Shown here one piece after another: positions 7,758-17,082 of a DNA stretch of 40,552 nucleotides; within the stretch, counting starts at the first letter, position 1, and every line of letters begins with the position of its first letter. Below the pieces are notes generated by a model. The model made no database searches. It had not been told where the DNA came from and was given only the letters and a program-made list of their open reading frames with translations. The stretch comes from Dysgonamonadaceae bacterium (lineage in GTDB: Bacteria; Bacteroidota; Bacteroidia; Bacteroidales; Azobacteroidaceae), in NCBI GenBank assembly GCA_031275735.1, contig JAISOJ010000108.1:1-40552 (forward strand). The letters run 5' to 3'. The position numbers and the translations under genes are program-made.

Positions 7758-9104
7758 ATGAAAAAAAATGTAATTATTATCGGCGCGGCCGGCAGAGATT
7801 TCCACAACTTTAATACCTGTTTCAGAGGGGTTGAAAATTACAATGTAGTTGCTTTCACTGCAGCTCAAATTCCAGACATTGACGGAAGAAAATACCCAAA
7901 AGAATTAGCAGGCGATTTATATCCCAACGGCATCCCCATTTATTCGGAAGACGAACTTCCACAATTGATTAAAGACCTAAAAGTTGATATTTGCGTATTT
8001 TCATATAGCGATGTCCCCTACCCTCGTGTCATGAAAATAAGCGCTATCGTCAATGCCGCCGGCGCCGATTTCTGGCTGCTTGGAACTAAAGATACAATGA
8101 TTAAATCGACCAAGCCGCTTATCGCTGTCGGAGCTACTCGCACCGGATGCGGAAAAAGCCAGACTTCGCGTAAAATTATCGAGATATTAGTGGAGATGGG
8201 ATTAAAAGTAGTTGCCATTCGTCATCCGATGCCTTATGGAGACTTAGTCAAACAAAAAGTACAGCGTTTTGCTACGGTCGAAGACCTGAAAAAACACGAT
8301 TGTACCATCGAAGAAATGGAAGAATACGAACCTCACGTAGTTACTAAACGGAATGTAATTTATGCCGGAGTAGACTATGAAGCTATTTTGCGCGAAGCTG
8401 AAAATGATCCGGATGGATGCGACATTATCCTGTGGGACGGTGGAAACAATGACTTTCCTTTTTATCTTCCAGACCTGACAATAGGCGTAGTCGATCCTTT
8501 GCGCCCCGGCGCCGAAGTATCTTACTACCCCGGAGAAGTCGTTGCCCGCATTTCCGACGTTATTTGCATCAATAAAATAGACTCGGCTTCTTTGGAAAAT
8601 ATCCAGATTGTACGCCAAAATATTGCTAAAATCAATCCGAAAGCTATCGTCGTCGATGCCGTTTCTTACTTAACAGTCGATAAACCGGAATTAATCACCG
8701 GAAAAAAAGTATTGGTCGTAGAGGATGGGCCTACTTTGACTCACGGAGAAATGAAAATCGGAGCCGGCACGGTGGCAGCTATGAAATACGGCGCATCCGA
8801 ATTAATCGATCCAAGACCCTATACTATCGGCAAACTTTCGAAAACATTTGAAACGTATCCTGAAATCGGAATCTTACTTCCTGCTATGGGTTACGGCGAA
8901 CAGCAAATCAAAGATTTGGAGGCAACCATTGCCAATACGCCTTGCGACGCAGTTGTGATTGGTACTCCTATTGATTTGAGCCGGATTATCAAAATTAAAC
9001 AACCTACGGTAAAAGTAGGTTACGAACTACAAGAAATCGGATACCCCAATTTGAAAGATATTCTCCGTGATTTTGTAAAAAAACATGAAAAAACAAACAA
9101 CTAA
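7758..9104 (+). CDS. Cyclic 2,3-diphosphoglycerate synthetase-like P-loop protein
   Basis: A 448-residue protein resembling the archaeal cDPGS family, which cyclises 2,3-bisphosphoglycerate with ATP. The N-terminal third is Rossmann-like (NVIIIGAAGRDFHNFNTCFR, with the DVCVFSYSDVPY-like strand at 77-88). The central part carries a Walker A motif GATRTGCGKS (125-134), followed by a nucleotide-binding domain with IRHPMPYGDL, ILWDGGNNDFPFY and ICINKIDSA, the last resembling a GTPase-type NKxD base-recognition motif. In thermophilic archaea the product is a solute; that role is unlikely here. The gene overlaps ctlX by 20 bases and is followed by rocD, so a role tied to citrulline/arginine breakdown is more plausible, which is inference. 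The end NPKDILRDFVKKHEKTNN is intact. Confidence 0.8.
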   Translation: MKKNVIIIGAAGRDFHNFNTCFRGVENYNVVAFTAAQIPDIDGRKYPKELAGDLYPNGIPIYSEDELPQLIKDLKVDICVFSYSDVPYPRVMKISAIVNAAGADFWLLGTKDTMIKSTKPLIAVGATRTGCGKSQTSRKIIEILVEMGLKVVAIRHPMPYGDLVKQKVQRFATVEDLKKHDCTIEEMEEYEPHVVTKRNVIYAGVDYEAILREAENDPDGCDIILWDGGNNDFPFYLPDLTIGVVDPLRPGAEVSYYPGEVVARISDVICINKIDSASLENIQIVRQNIAKINPKAIVVDAVSYLTVDKPELITGKKVLVVEDGPTLTHGEMKIGAGTVAAMKYGASELIDPRPYTIGKLSKTFETYPEIGILLPAMGYGEQQIKDLEATIANTPCDAVVIGTPIDLSRIIKIKQPTVKVGYELQEIGYPNLKDILRDFVKKHEKTNN

Positions 9105-10023
9105 TACTTTGTTAATGATTGAACCCGTAGCTTTCGGGTTCAATCTTCAAACAGCCGAAAATAATTATTTTCAACAAGCAAGCGCTCAACCGGCAGGGGT
9201 TGTTCAAGAAGAAGCGTTCAAAGAATTTAACCACATGACGAATGTACTTAAAGCGAAAGATGTTGACATCGTCATTGTAAAAGACACGCTGGAACCTCAT
9301 ACGCCCGATTCGATTTTCCCAAACAATTGGATCTCCTTCCACTGTAATGGAAATATTGCTCTCTATCCTATGTTTGCCGAAAACAGACGATTGGAAAGAC
9401 GAATCGATATTTTGGAACGAATCGAAAAAGAAGGTTTTAACATTCAAAATACATTTGATTATTCACCTTTCGAAAAAAAGGGAATGTTTTTGGAAGGAAC
9501 GGGAAGCATGATTCTTGATCGAGTCAACAAAAAAGCGTATGCCGCTCTATCGGAACGAACAAACAGAGATCTATTTATGAAATTTTGTGAGGATTTTTGC
9601 TATACGCCTTTTTGCTTTTCAGCCTACCAAACAGTAAAGGCAAAACGCTTGCCGATTTACCATACCAATGTAATGATGTGCATAGGCGATCAATATTCCG
9701 TTGTGTGTATCGACTCGATAGACGACCATATAGAAAGACAATCGCTTGTCCGCTCTTTTGAGGAAGATAGGAAAGAAATTATTACCATTAGCGAAGAACA
9801 AATGCATCATTTTGCAGGTAATATGCTTCAAATTGAAAATAAAAAAGGGAAAAAATTCCTGGTTATGTCGGAATCAGCCTACCATGCACTAAACGTAAAT
9901 CAGATCGATCGATTAAGCGCTTATAATGAAATCATTCGGATATCTATTCCCACGATCGAAAAACACGGAGGGGGAAGTGTCCGGTGTATGATGGCTGAAA
10001 TTTTTGTACCAAAAATAAAATAA
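9085..10023 (+). CDS. ctlX: Citrulline hydrolase-type amidinotransferase (CtlX)
   Basis: A 312-residue member of the guanidino-group modifying superfamily (arginine deiminase/dimethylargininase fold), annotated in relatives as citrulline utilisation hydrolase CtlX. Visible hallmarks are PDSIFPNNWISFH (74-86), FLEGTGSM with Glu137, the catalytic His193 in IYHTNVMM, and the nucleophilic Cys301 in GGGSVRCMM near the C-terminus. It would hydrolyse citrulline, or a related ureido/guanidino compound, to ornithine and small products in the cytoplasm. This fits the next gene, an ornithine aminotransferase 6 bases downstream. The ATG lies within the end of the cDPGS-like gene (20-base overlap), pointing to translational coupling. 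Confidence 0.82.
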   Translation: MKKQTTNTLLMIEPVAFGFNLQTAENNYFQQASAQPAGVVQEEAFKEFNHMTNVLKAKDVDIVIVKDTLEPHTPDSIFPNNWISFHCNGNIALYPMFAENRRLERRIDILERIEKEGFNIQNTFDYSPFEKKGMFLEGTGSMILDRVNKKAYAALSERTNRDLFMKFCEDFCYTPFCFSAYQTVKAKRLPIYHTNVMMCIGDQYSVVCIDSIDDHIERQSLVRSFEEDRKEIITISEEQMHHFAGNMLQIENKKGKKFLVMSESAYHALNVNQIDRLSAYNEIIRISIPTIEKHGGGSVRCMMAEIFVPKIK

Positions 10024-10029
10024 ATTAAT

Positions 10030-11271
10030 ATGAACAAAATAAAATTACAAGCTCAGGAATTGATGGAATTAGAAGATAAATTCGGAGCACATAATTATCA
10101 CCCCCTTCCTGTAGTATTGGAAAGAGGGGAAGGGGTCTATGTATGGGACGTGGAAGGAAAAAAATACTATGATTTTCTTTCGTCTTATTCTGCTGTCAAT
10201 CAGGGGCATTGTCATCCCAAGATCATACAGGCGCTAACGGAGCAGGCAAAAAAACTAACGCTTACATCCCGTGCCTTTTATAACAGCCGTTTAGGCGAAT
10301 ACGAAGCATTTGCCGCTCGTTACTTTGGTTACGATAAAGTATTGCCGATGAATACCGGAGCGGAAGCTGTCGAAACGGCTATTAAATTATGCCGCAAATG
10401 GGCATACGAAAAAAAAGGATTACCCAATAATACAGCTCAAATTGTTGTTTGTAGTAATAATTTTCACGGGCGAACAACAACAATCGTTTCATTTTCCATC
10501 GATCCGGAAACCAAACATCATTATGGGCCTTTTACTCCCGGATTCATTGTTATTCCTTATAACGACGTCGATGCTTTGGAAAAAGTTCTCGATGAAAACA
10601 AATCCATTGCCGGTTTCTTAGTTGAACCCATACAAGGAGAAGCCGGTGTCTATGTACCAGACGATGGTTATTTAAAAAAATGTTTTGAACTTTGTCAAAA
10701 ACATCAGGTATTATTTATTGCCGACGAAATACAAACCGGAATTGCACGTACAGGGAAATTATTAGCCTGTGATTACGAAGATGTACATCCCGACCTGCTG
10801 ATTTTGGGAAAAGCTTTGTCTGGAGGGACTTATCCGGTTTCTGCCGTCTTGGCATGCAATGAAATCATGGAAGTCATCCGCCCCGGACAACACGGTTCCA
10901 CTTTTGGCGGGAATCCACTTGCATCTACCGTTGCAATAGCCGCTTTAGAAGTGATTGAAAGCGAAAACTTGTCAGATAATGCCTTGCAGCTTGGAAAAAT
11001 TTTCAGAAAAGAAATACAAGAATATTGCCTAAATTCGAAAATTGCTTCTTTTGTTCGTGGAAAAGGTTTATTAAATGCTTTGGTAATCAATAATGAAGAT
11101 TGTAAAGATTTGGCATGGGATATCTGTATATCGCTTAGTGAAAACGGATTACTGGCAAAGCCTACTCACACGAACATTATCCGGTTTGCTCCGCCTCTGG
11201 TTATCACTGAAAAACAGTTGTGCGAATGTATTGCAATCATTCGGCAAACGCTACAACAATTTGAAAGTTAA
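10030..11271 (+). CDS. rocD: Ornithine--oxo-acid aminotransferase
   Basis: A 413-residue class III PLP aminotransferase that converts ornithine and 2-oxoglutarate to glutamate semialdehyde and glutamate. Family sequences are clear: [20 protein letters not shown] at the start, [32 protein letters not shown] (PLP phosphate site), [37 protein letters not shown] with the PLP-contacting Asp, and ILGKALSGG, where Lys261 forms the Schiff base. [10 protein letters not shown] follows. It is separated from ctlX by 6 bases, and together they form a short citrulline-to-glutamate route. The length is standard. Confidence 0.95.
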   Translation: MNKIKLQAQELMELEDKFGAHNYHPLPVVLERGEGVYVWDVEGKKYYDFLSSYSAVNQGHCHPKIIQALTEQAKKLTLTSRAFYNSRLGEYEAFAARYFGYDKVLPMNTGAEAVETAIKLCRKWAYEKKGLPNNTAQIVVCSNNFHGRTTTIVSFSIDPETKHHYGPFTPGFIVIPYNDVDALEKVLDENKSIAGFLVEPIQGEAGVYVPDDGYLKKCFELCQKHQVLFIADEIQTGIARTGKLLACDYEDVHPDLLILGKALSGGTYPVSAVLACNEIMEVIRPGQHGSTFGGNPLASTVAIAALEVIESENLSDNALQLGKIFRKEIQEYCLNSKIASFVRGKGLLNALVINNEDCKDLAWDICISLSENGLLAKPTHTNIIRFAPPLVITEKQLCECIAIIRQTLQQFES

Positions 11272-11301
11272 CAACGCTGTAAGGCGCATAAATCTTACGT
11301 A

Positions 11302-11334
11302 TTTGTAAATCTCAAACTTTTCATGTATATTTGC
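11302..11334 (+). promoter_or_regulatory. Promoter of the MATE exporter operon
   Basis: TTTG (11302-11305), 20 bases, then TATATTTGC (11326-11334): full consensus, 24 bases before the ATG. A short GTAAG/CTTAC hairpin lies just upstream (11279-11298). Confidence 0.75.
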
Positions 11335-11358
11335 TTGTCAGTTTAAAAGGCAAAAAAT

Positions 11359-12735
11359 ATGAATGAAAAAAATGCGCCGCTCAGTTTGGGGGTAGAAAAA
11401 ATAGGCAAACTTCTGAGAGAATATGCCATTCCGGCAATTATTGCCATGACGGCGGCGTCCTTATATAATATCACCGATAGTATATTTATTGGTCATGGCG
11501 TAGGTCATCTGGCCTTATCGGGTTTAGCAATTACTTTCCCTTTAATGAACTTGGGCGCTGCTTTCGGTACGCTGGTCGGCATTGGAGCTTCTACTCTCTT
11601 GTCGATCCGGATGGGACAAAAAGACTACGAAACGGCTAATCACATTTTAGGAAATGTATTTGTGCTGAATCTTATCATGGGAATAGGATTTTCAATTACT
11701 GTCCTACTTTTCTTAAATCCTATCCTTCACTTTTTCGGTGCAAGCCTCGAAACTTATCCATATGCCCACGATTTCATGGTAATTATTTTAGTCGGAAACG
11801 TGATTACTCACATGTATTTTGGATTAAATGCATTGTTGCGTTCAGCCGGAAGTCCGCAGAAAGCCATGATGGCAACTATTTATACAGTACTTATTAACTT
11901 GGTATTGAATCCATTGTTTATTTTTGTATTTCATTGGGGCATTCGTGGATCCGCTTTTGCAACGATCATTGCTCAAATACTCGTTCTTGGCTGGCAACTG
12001 CATTTATTCAACGATAAGAAGTTTTTTATCCATTGGAAAAAAGGAATTTACAAACTGAAAAAACGAATCGTAATTGATTCTTTATCTATAGGAATAGCTC
12101 CTTTTTTGATGAATGCGGCGGCTTGCTTGATTGTTATATTGATCAATAGGCAATTACTTATACACGGAGGCGATATGGCAGTGGGCGCTTACGGAATTGT
12201 CAATCGGGTTGCCTTTCTTTTTATCATGATTGTGATGGGACTGAATCAAGGAATGCAACCGATTGCCGGATACAATTATGGAGCCGGATTTTATCCGAGG
12301 GTACTTTCTGTCCTCAAAAAATCTATTTTCTATGCTTCTATTATTATGGTTATCGGCACAATCATTGTGGAATTATTTCCATATGCAGTCGCTCTTCTGT
12401 TTACCGATGAACGTGAATTGATCGATTTGGCTATACCGGGATTGCATTGGATATTCGCATGTTATCCTTTGATTGGGTTTCAAATGGTAAGTTCCGCATT
12501 TTTCCAAAGTATTGGTAAACCCAACAAATCCATTATTTTGTCAACGACCCGTCAAGTATTGTTTCTGATACCCATACTTCTTATTCTTCCCAACTATTGG
12601 GGGATAACCGGCGTTTGGGCAAGTATATCTATTTCTGATTTTTTGTCGGTGATATTGGCAATTGTTTTATTACAAATGGAATTAAAAAATATGCGAAAAA
12701 AAGAATTTGGTAAACCGGAAAACAATATGGTATGA
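11359..12735 (+). CDS. MATE family multidrug/Na+ exporter
   Basis: A 458-residue inner-membrane protein with about 12 hydrophobic helices, the standard size of MATE exporters, which expel cationic drugs or metabolites in exchange for H+ or Na+. The N-terminal segment (GKLLREYAIPAIIAMTAASLY then NITDSIFIGHGVGHLALSGL) is the conserved helix-1/2 region of the family, and ALLRSAGSPQKAMMATI and GLNQGMQPIAGYNYGAG are the characteristic loop and helix-7/8 motifs. The substrate cannot be told. Its stop overlaps the ATG of the next gene in an ATGA arrangement, indicating translational coupling with the cytidylate kinase-like gene. Confidence 0.93.
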   Translation: MNEKNAPLSLGVEKIGKLLREYAIPAIIAMTAASLYNITDSIFIGHGVGHLALSGLAITFPLMNLGAAFGTLVGIGASTLLSIRMGQKDYETANHILGNVFVLNLIMGIGFSITVLLFLNPILHFFGASLETYPYAHDFMVIILVGNVITHMYFGLNALLRSAGSPQKAMMATIYTVLINLVLNPLFIFVFHWGIRGSAFATIIAQILVLGWQLHLFNDKKFFIHWKKGIYKLKKRIVIDSLSIGIAPFLMNAAACLIVILINRQLLIHGGDMAVGAYGIVNRVAFLFIMIVMGLNQGMQPIAGYNYGAGFYPRVLSVLKKSIFYASIIMVIGTIIVELFPYAVALLFTDERELIDLAIPGLHWIFACYPLIGFQMVSSAFFQSIGKPNKSIILSTTRQVLFLIPILLILPNYWGITGVWASISISDFLSVILAIVLLQMELKNMRKKEFGKPENNMV

Positions 12736-13346
12736 AAAAGAATTATGTAATCACAATTGGTCGCCAATTAGGTAGCGGAGGAAAACAAATTGGCGAGCTT
12801 TTATCCCAAAAATTAGGAATTCCTTGTTATGACAAAGAATTAATTCTCCTGGCCTCGCGCGAAAGCGGCTTAGGTAAGGAATTTTTTGAAAAATTCGACG
12901 AAAAAAGCAGTTATAGTTTTTTCACTAACCTTTTGGCTCATCACTCCGGATTTATAAATGATAATGCAGGCAATTACTTATGTAACGAAACATTGTTTCA
13001 GATACAAAGCGATGTGATAAAAAAATTAGCTGAAAAAGATTCTTGCATCTTTGTAGGACGTTGTGCGGATTATATTTTACGAAATCATCCGTCCCTGTTT
13101 AGCATTTTTATCCACGCCAATTTGGATGATCGCATCCATCGGATTATGATTGAAAAAAAAATTGTGGAAAAAGAAGCTAAAAACCTAATTGAGCAAACCG
13201 ATAAAAAAAGGGCAGAATATTACAATTATTATAGCAATAAAACCTGGGGTATGTCTATTTCTTATGATTTATGCATTAATTCCTCTGTTTTAGGAATTGA
13301 AGGAACTTCAAAATTCATTTTTCAGTACATCTCTTCTATTTCGTAG
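12732..13346 (+). CDS. Cytidylate kinase-like protein
   Basis: A 204-residue P-loop protein of the cytidylate kinase-like group that is widespread in Bacteroidetes and Firmicutes in addition to the canonical Cmk. The start YVITIGRQLGSGGKQIGELL contains the modified P-loop (GRQLGSGGK), and IPCYDKELI follows, as in that group. CIFVGRCADYIL is the conserved central segment, and the lid-like region HRIMIEKKIVEKEA plus KKRAEYYNYYSNKTWG (an arginine-containing phosphate-binding stretch) is recognisable. Likely activity is nucleoside-monophosphate phosphorylation, but the substrate is not established for this group. It overlaps the MATE gene by 4 bases. Confidence 0.85.
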   Translation: MKKNYVITIGRQLGSGGKQIGELLSQKLGIPCYDKELILLASRESGLGKEFFEKFDEKSSYSFFTNLLAHHSGFINDNAGNYLCNETLFQIQSDVIKKLAEKDSCIFVGRCADYILRNHPSLFSIFIHANLDDRIHRIMIEKKIVEKEAKNLIEQTDKKRAEYYNYYSNKTWGMSISYDLCINSSVLGIEGTSKFIFQYISSIS

Positions 13347-13390
13347 CAAAATCTTAACAAAAAAAGTATTTATTAATCAAAATTCAGACT

Positions 13391-13399
13391 TATATTTGC
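13391..13399 (+). promoter_or_regulatory. -7 element of the pst-phoU-phoBR operon
   Basis: TATATTTGC, a perfect -7 match, 49 bases before the pstS ATG. There is no TTG at -33; instead the upstream sequence is CTTAACA followed by A/T-rich bases (13352-13385). Loss of the -33 box is typical of activator-dependent promoters, and PhoB encoded by the same operon is the obvious candidate. Confidence 0.5.
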
Positions 13400-13448
13400 A
13401 ATTTGGAAACTTTAGAGCCTATTGAGATATTAATTTAGTACAATAAAT

Positions 13449-14507
13449 ATGAAAAAAACTCTTCCAATCTACTTTTTTGTTATGTTATCGTATGGATGCG
13501 GAAACAATCGGAATCCGGAAACATACAAAGTAGATTTATTAGGAGTAGGAGTTACTTTTCCCCAGACTTTCTATGATATCATTATTTCAAATTATGAATA
13601 TGAAACAGGGAATAAAGTTTCTTACAATAAAACAAATACGAGCGGGGGAATCCGTGCTTTTCGAGATAAAGTAGTCGATTTTGTAGTTACCGATATGCTT
13701 CTTACTGAAGAAGAAATGGCTGATTGTCAATCAGAAATTCTTCATATACCAAGTGCTTTAGGCGCTGTCGTATTAGCTTATAATGTTCCGGGTATACAAG
13801 AACTGAATTTAAATCCCGAACTTATTGCCGGTATCTATTTAGGAAGAATCAAGTATTGGGATGATTCTTTGCTTGTGGCTGTTAATCCCGAATCAAAATT
13901 AACACATCTCCGTATAAATCCTGTGTTTCGAGCAGATGAAAGCGGAACTACTTACTTACTTTCCAGATACTTATCAGAATCGTGCCTGGAATGGAAAAGA
14001 GATATAGGCGTAAGAAAATCTATAAAACTTCAGACAGGAATTGCAGTAAAAGGAAATTCGGCTATGGTCCATAGTATTAAAGATTTAGAAGGCTCTATCG
14101 GTTATATAGGCATGGAACATGCATCTCTATTGAATTTACCGATAGCAGCTATACAAAATTCATCCGGTAATTATATCAAAGCAAACAAACAAACCCTTTA
14201 TTATTATGTAACAGAAATAGAATTTCCGGACGATATGCGTATTCTTTTTACTGATCCTAAAAAAGAAAATACCTACCCTATCCCTTGTCTTTCCTGGATT
14301 TTAGCCTATAAAAACCAAGCCTATAACCATCGAAGCGTTGAGAAATACAAAAGTTTAAAATCATTTTTGATTTACGTGATAAATCCCGAAACTCAAAAAA
14401 TAACAAGCAGATTAACTTATCTTCCTTTACCGGCTACCGTGGTCGCAAAAGCGCAAAAGCTAATAGACTCAATGGTATGGGAAGATGAATTAAAAAACGG
14501 AGAATGA
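13449..14507 (+). CDS. pstS: Phosphate-binding lipoprotein PstS
   Basis: A 352-residue periplasmic phosphate-binding protein of the PstS/PBP type II family, delivering phosphate to the PstCAB transporter. Residues 1-17 form a lipoprotein signal (MLSYGCG, Cys17). The binding-site sequences are the expected variants: GVGVTFPQTFYDIIISNYE, NTSGGIRAFRDKVVDFVVTD and FRADESGTTYLLSRYL (family R-x-D-x-SGT). GIYLGRIKYWDD is also a family feature. It is the first gene of a seven-gene operon. It is anchored by lipid rather than free, as is usual when a PstS acts close to the inner membrane. Confidence 0.93.
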   Translation: MKKTLPIYFFVMLSYGCGNNRNPETYKVDLLGVGVTFPQTFYDIIISNYEYETGNKVSYNKTNTSGGIRAFRDKVVDFVVTDMLLTEEEMADCQSEILHIPSALGAVVLAYNVPGIQELNLNPELIAGIYLGRIKYWDDSLLVAVNPESKLTHLRINPVFRADESGTTYLLSRYLSESCLEWKRDIGVRKSIKLQTGIAVKGNSAMVHSIKDLEGSIGYIGMEHASLLNLPIAAIQNSSGNYIKANKQTLYYYVTEIEFPDDMRILFTDPKKENTYPIPCLSWILAYKNQAYNHRSVEKYKSLKSFLIYVINPETQKITSRLTYLPLPATVVAKAQKLIDSMVWEDELKNGE

Positions 14508-14530
14508 AAAATTAGATTGATGCCGTTTTT
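14493..14530 (+). terminator. Possible attenuating hairpin between pstS and pstC
   Basis: AAAAACGG (14493-14500, the end of the pstS coding region) can pair with CCGTTTTT (14523-14530). The stem is short and the loop 22 bases long. It might trim or stabilise the transcript so that PstS is made in excess over the membrane subunits. The structure is weak. Confidence 0.3.
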
Positions 14531-14557
14531 ATCATTCATAAATAGAAAAACGTAATA

Positions 14558-15412
14558 ATGAAGGATAAAGTGTTGAAAATAATGTTGTTTTGTTCAGCTG
14601 TGGTATTACTATTACTAATGGCGGGGATACTATACGCTTTGATTTCGCAATCAATACCGGCATTTAAACATTTCGGCTTTTTCCAGTTCATCAGCTCGAC
14701 GGAATGGAATCAGATAGAAGGGCAAGAACAATACGGCGCTTTATCTTTTATTACCGGAACAATACTCACTTCTTTGTTGGCATTAATAATTAGCATTCCT
14801 TTTTCCGTTTCTCTTTCCTTTCTCATTGGAGAATTGTTTGTAGGTAAAAAAATTGCTTTTTGGATAAATTCTTTTCTCAATATATTAGCCGGAATTCCTC
14901 CCATCATTCTCGGCATATGGGGTTATTATTCTTTGCGTCCACTTTTAATTTCTTTGAATATCGGTCATCATGGCTATGGAATTTTTTCCGCAGCTATCCT
15001 CTTATCACTGATGATAATACCCTACTCTACTTCCATAAGTACTACGTTTTTTGCATTAGTTCCTATGAAACTCAAAGAGAGCGCTTACAGCTTGGGTGCA
15101 ACCCGATTTGAAGTGATACGAAATATAAGTATCCCTTATATCAAAAAATGCCTCATTGCCGCCCATGTTTTTGCATTAGGAAAGGTAATGGGTGAAACAA
15201 TCGCCGTAACGATGATTATCGGAAATATAAACTATATTCCCTCCAAGATTACGGATACAGGCAACACGCTTGCCAGCGTTATTCTCAATCAGTTTGAAAC
15301 TATCAGCGATCTAAAATTCAGTGCTTTATTTGCCATTGCATTACTTTTATTCATAATAACAGCTGTCATTAATTTAATGGCAAGATATATGATAAGGAGG
15401 GTTGTACTATGA
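14558..15412 (+). CDS. pstC: Phosphate ABC transporter permease PstC
   Basis: A 284-residue inner-membrane permease, half of the phosphate translocation channel. It has an N-terminal transmembrane helix (IMLFCSAVVLLLLMAGILYA), the PstC-typical FFQFISSTEWN segment, further helices and the cytoplasmic coupling loop ESAYSLGATRFEVIRNISIPY, which carries the EAA-type motif that contacts the ATPase. ALGKVMGETIAVTMIIGN with its Glu is a conserved membrane element of the family. It overlaps pstA by 4 bases (ATGA). Confidence 0.93.
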   Translation: MKDKVLKIMLFCSAVVLLLLMAGILYALISQSIPAFKHFGFFQFISSTEWNQIEGQEQYGALSFITGTILTSLLALIISIPFSVSLSFLIGELFVGKKIAFWINSFLNILAGIPPIILGIWGYYSLRPLLISLNIGHHGYGIFSAAILLSLMIIPYSTSISTTFFALVPMKLKESAYSLGATRFEVIRNISIPYIKKCLIAAHVFALGKVMGETIAVTMIIGNINYIPSKITDTGNTLASVILNQFETISDLKFSALFAIALLLFIITAVINLMARYMIRRVVL

Positions 15413-16287
15413 TCTCATATCAAAAATTTCGGATTTACATCGACAAATTTTTTCACGTAATAGTTTATTTGTTTTCTTTCATCGCTTTAATTCCTTTTTT
15501 ATCAATTATCTGGACACTATTAAAAAAGGGCTTGATACATGTTAACCCGAATTTTTACACTCAAACCTCCCCTAGCGCTACCGAGGCCATCTTAGCTAAT
15601 TTGAGCGGTGAAATTATTCCAGGAGGTATTTTAAATGGCATTTGCGGCAGTTTATATATTCTTTTGATAACTATTATTTTAACTGTCCCTTTAGGTTTTT
15701 TTATAGGTGTTTATATACACGAAAATCGAAAACAAAAGTTTTCTATATTTATCCAATATATAAGCGCTATATTTTATGGAATGCCTTCTATTATAATCGG
15801 AATAACGGTTTATGTATTTATTGTTAAATCCTTTCATAGTTTTTCTGCGTGGGCGGGAAGTGTTGCTTTATCTGTTCTTATGTTGCCAATGATTATCCGC
15901 GCAACAGACGAAACATTGAAATCATTGCCTACTTATTTGAAAGAAAGCGGATTAGCTTTGGGCGCTTCTTATACGAGCGTTATATTAAGAGTTATCATAC
16001 CCACTGCTAAAGGTAATCTGCTGACCGGATTATTAATCTCTGTATCGCGGATATTAGGGGTAACTGCTCCATTGATTGTAACAACTTTGGGATGTTCTAT
16101 GGTTAACTGGGATATAACCAAACCGACAAGTTCGATAACGTTACTGATTTGGAATTTTTCCAATAATCCCTGCATGGCGGATATGGTTTGGTCAACTTCT
16201 TTATTTTTATTTATATTTATTATTGTTTTGAATATAATAGCTAAACACATTGCCTGGAAATGGAAAATTACATTACCTCATGAATAA
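15409..16287 (+). CDS. pstA: Phosphate ABC transporter permease PstA
   Basis: A 292-residue membrane permease that pairs with PstC. It has six or so predicted helices, including FSFIALIPFLSIIWTLLKKG and the later LLITIILTVPLGFFIGVYIH. The conserved IYGMPSIIIGI-type sequence is present as FYGMPSIIIGITVYVF, and the coupling loop reads KESGLALGASYTSVILRVII. LLTGLLISVSRILGVTAPLI corresponds to the conserved membrane segment GRALGETAPLL of PstA, with an Arg-Ile-Leu-Gly start but Val in place of the usual Glu. It starts in the end of pstC and its stop lies inside the start of pstB. Confidence 0.92.
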   Translation: MISYQKFRIYIDKFFHVIVYLFSFIALIPFLSIIWTLLKKGLIHVNPNFYTQTSPSATEAILANLSGEIIPGGILNGICGSLYILLITIILTVPLGFFIGVYIHENRKQKFSIFIQYISAIFYGMPSIIIGITVYVFIVKSFHSFSAWAGSVALSVLMLPMIIRATDETLKSLPTYLKESGLALGASYTSVILRVIIPTAKGNLLTGLLISVSRILGVTAPLIVTTLGCSMVNWDITKPTSSITLLIWNFSNNPCMADMVWSTSLFLFIFIIVLNIIAKHIAWKWKITLPHE

Positions 16288-17044
16288 AAAACATTTACTC
16301 GAATTAAAAAATGTAAGCGTATCATTTTCGCCGGGAATATATGCTATAAAAAATGTATCGGTTTCTATAAAACCTTGTGCAATTACTTCTGTTATAGGAG
16401 CATCCGGTGCAGGCAAAAGCACTTTACTGCGTTCTATTAACCGAATGCATGAACTGTATCCAAATATTAAACTGAGTGGTGAAATTTCATTAGACGGAAA
16501 AAATATCATGGAGATGAAACCTATTGAAGTAAGAAGAAGAATAGGTATGGTATTTCAAATGCCGAATCCTTTTCCAGCTATGAATATTTACCAAAATGTA
16601 CTGTCGGGCTATAAGTTAAATAAAATATACCTTTCAAAAGCAGAAAAAGATGAAATTGTAGAAAAAAGTTTACAAGATGTCGCGCTTTGGGACGAAGTAA
16701 AAAATAGTTTGAATAAAAGCGCTTTATCACTTACTGTAGGGCAACAGCAACGGTTATGTATCGCCCGCACGCTTGCTCTCCAACCGGAATTTTTACTGAT
16801 GGACGATCCTACTTCATCAATTGATCCAATCTGTACCAATCGGATAGAAGAATTAATGTATCGTTTAAAAGATAATCATACGATTATTGTTGTGGCTCAT
16901 AATCTTTCCCAAGCTTCGCGGATTTCCGATTATGCTATGTATCTGGAAAAAGGGGAATTGGTGGAATATGATATTTCCAATGTTATGTTTGTAGCTCCCA
17001 AAGATAAGCGGACCGAAAGATATATAACAGAACAAATAGAATAA
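16280..17044 (+). CDS. pstB: Phosphate ABC transporter ATPase PstB, with altered motifs
   Basis: The ATPase that powers PstCA. I chose ATG 16280 (8-base overlap with pstA), giving 254 residues starting MNKKHLLELKNVSVSFS; the frame is open upstream to 16250 but those residues lack similarity. Walker A is GASGAGKST, the Q-loop follows in VFQMPNPFP, and the H-loop is VVAHNLSQASRISDYAMY. Two positions are unusual. The signature motif reads LTVGQQQR, not LSGGQQQR, and Walker B ends LLMDDPTSSID, so the catalytic glutamate is replaced by aspartate. Such a change usually slows hydrolysis. The rest of the gene is intact and the operon complete, so I expect it to be active, perhaps slow. It is followed by phoU after 38 bases. 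Confidence 0.9.
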   Translation: MNKKHLLELKNVSVSFSPGIYAIKNVSVSIKPCAITSVIGASGAGKSTLLRSINRMHELYPNIKLSGEISLDGKNIMEMKPIEVRRRIGMVFQMPNPFPAMNIYQNVLSGYKLNKIYLSKAEKDEIVEKSLQDVALWDEVKNSLNKSALSLTVGQQQRLCIARTLALQPEFLLMDDPTSSIDPICTNRIEELMYRLKDNHTIIVVAHNLSQASRISDYAMYLEKGELVEYDISNVMFVAPKDKRTERYITEQIE

Positions 17045-17082
17045 TAAGTTTCACTGCTTTTTATTTGCTAATACATAAATTT

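Noticed and set aside
13350-13390. Pho box upstream of pstS
   Set aside because: Only one TTAACA-like word is present and no repeated spacing; the Bacteroidetes Pho box is not known to me well enough to claim it.
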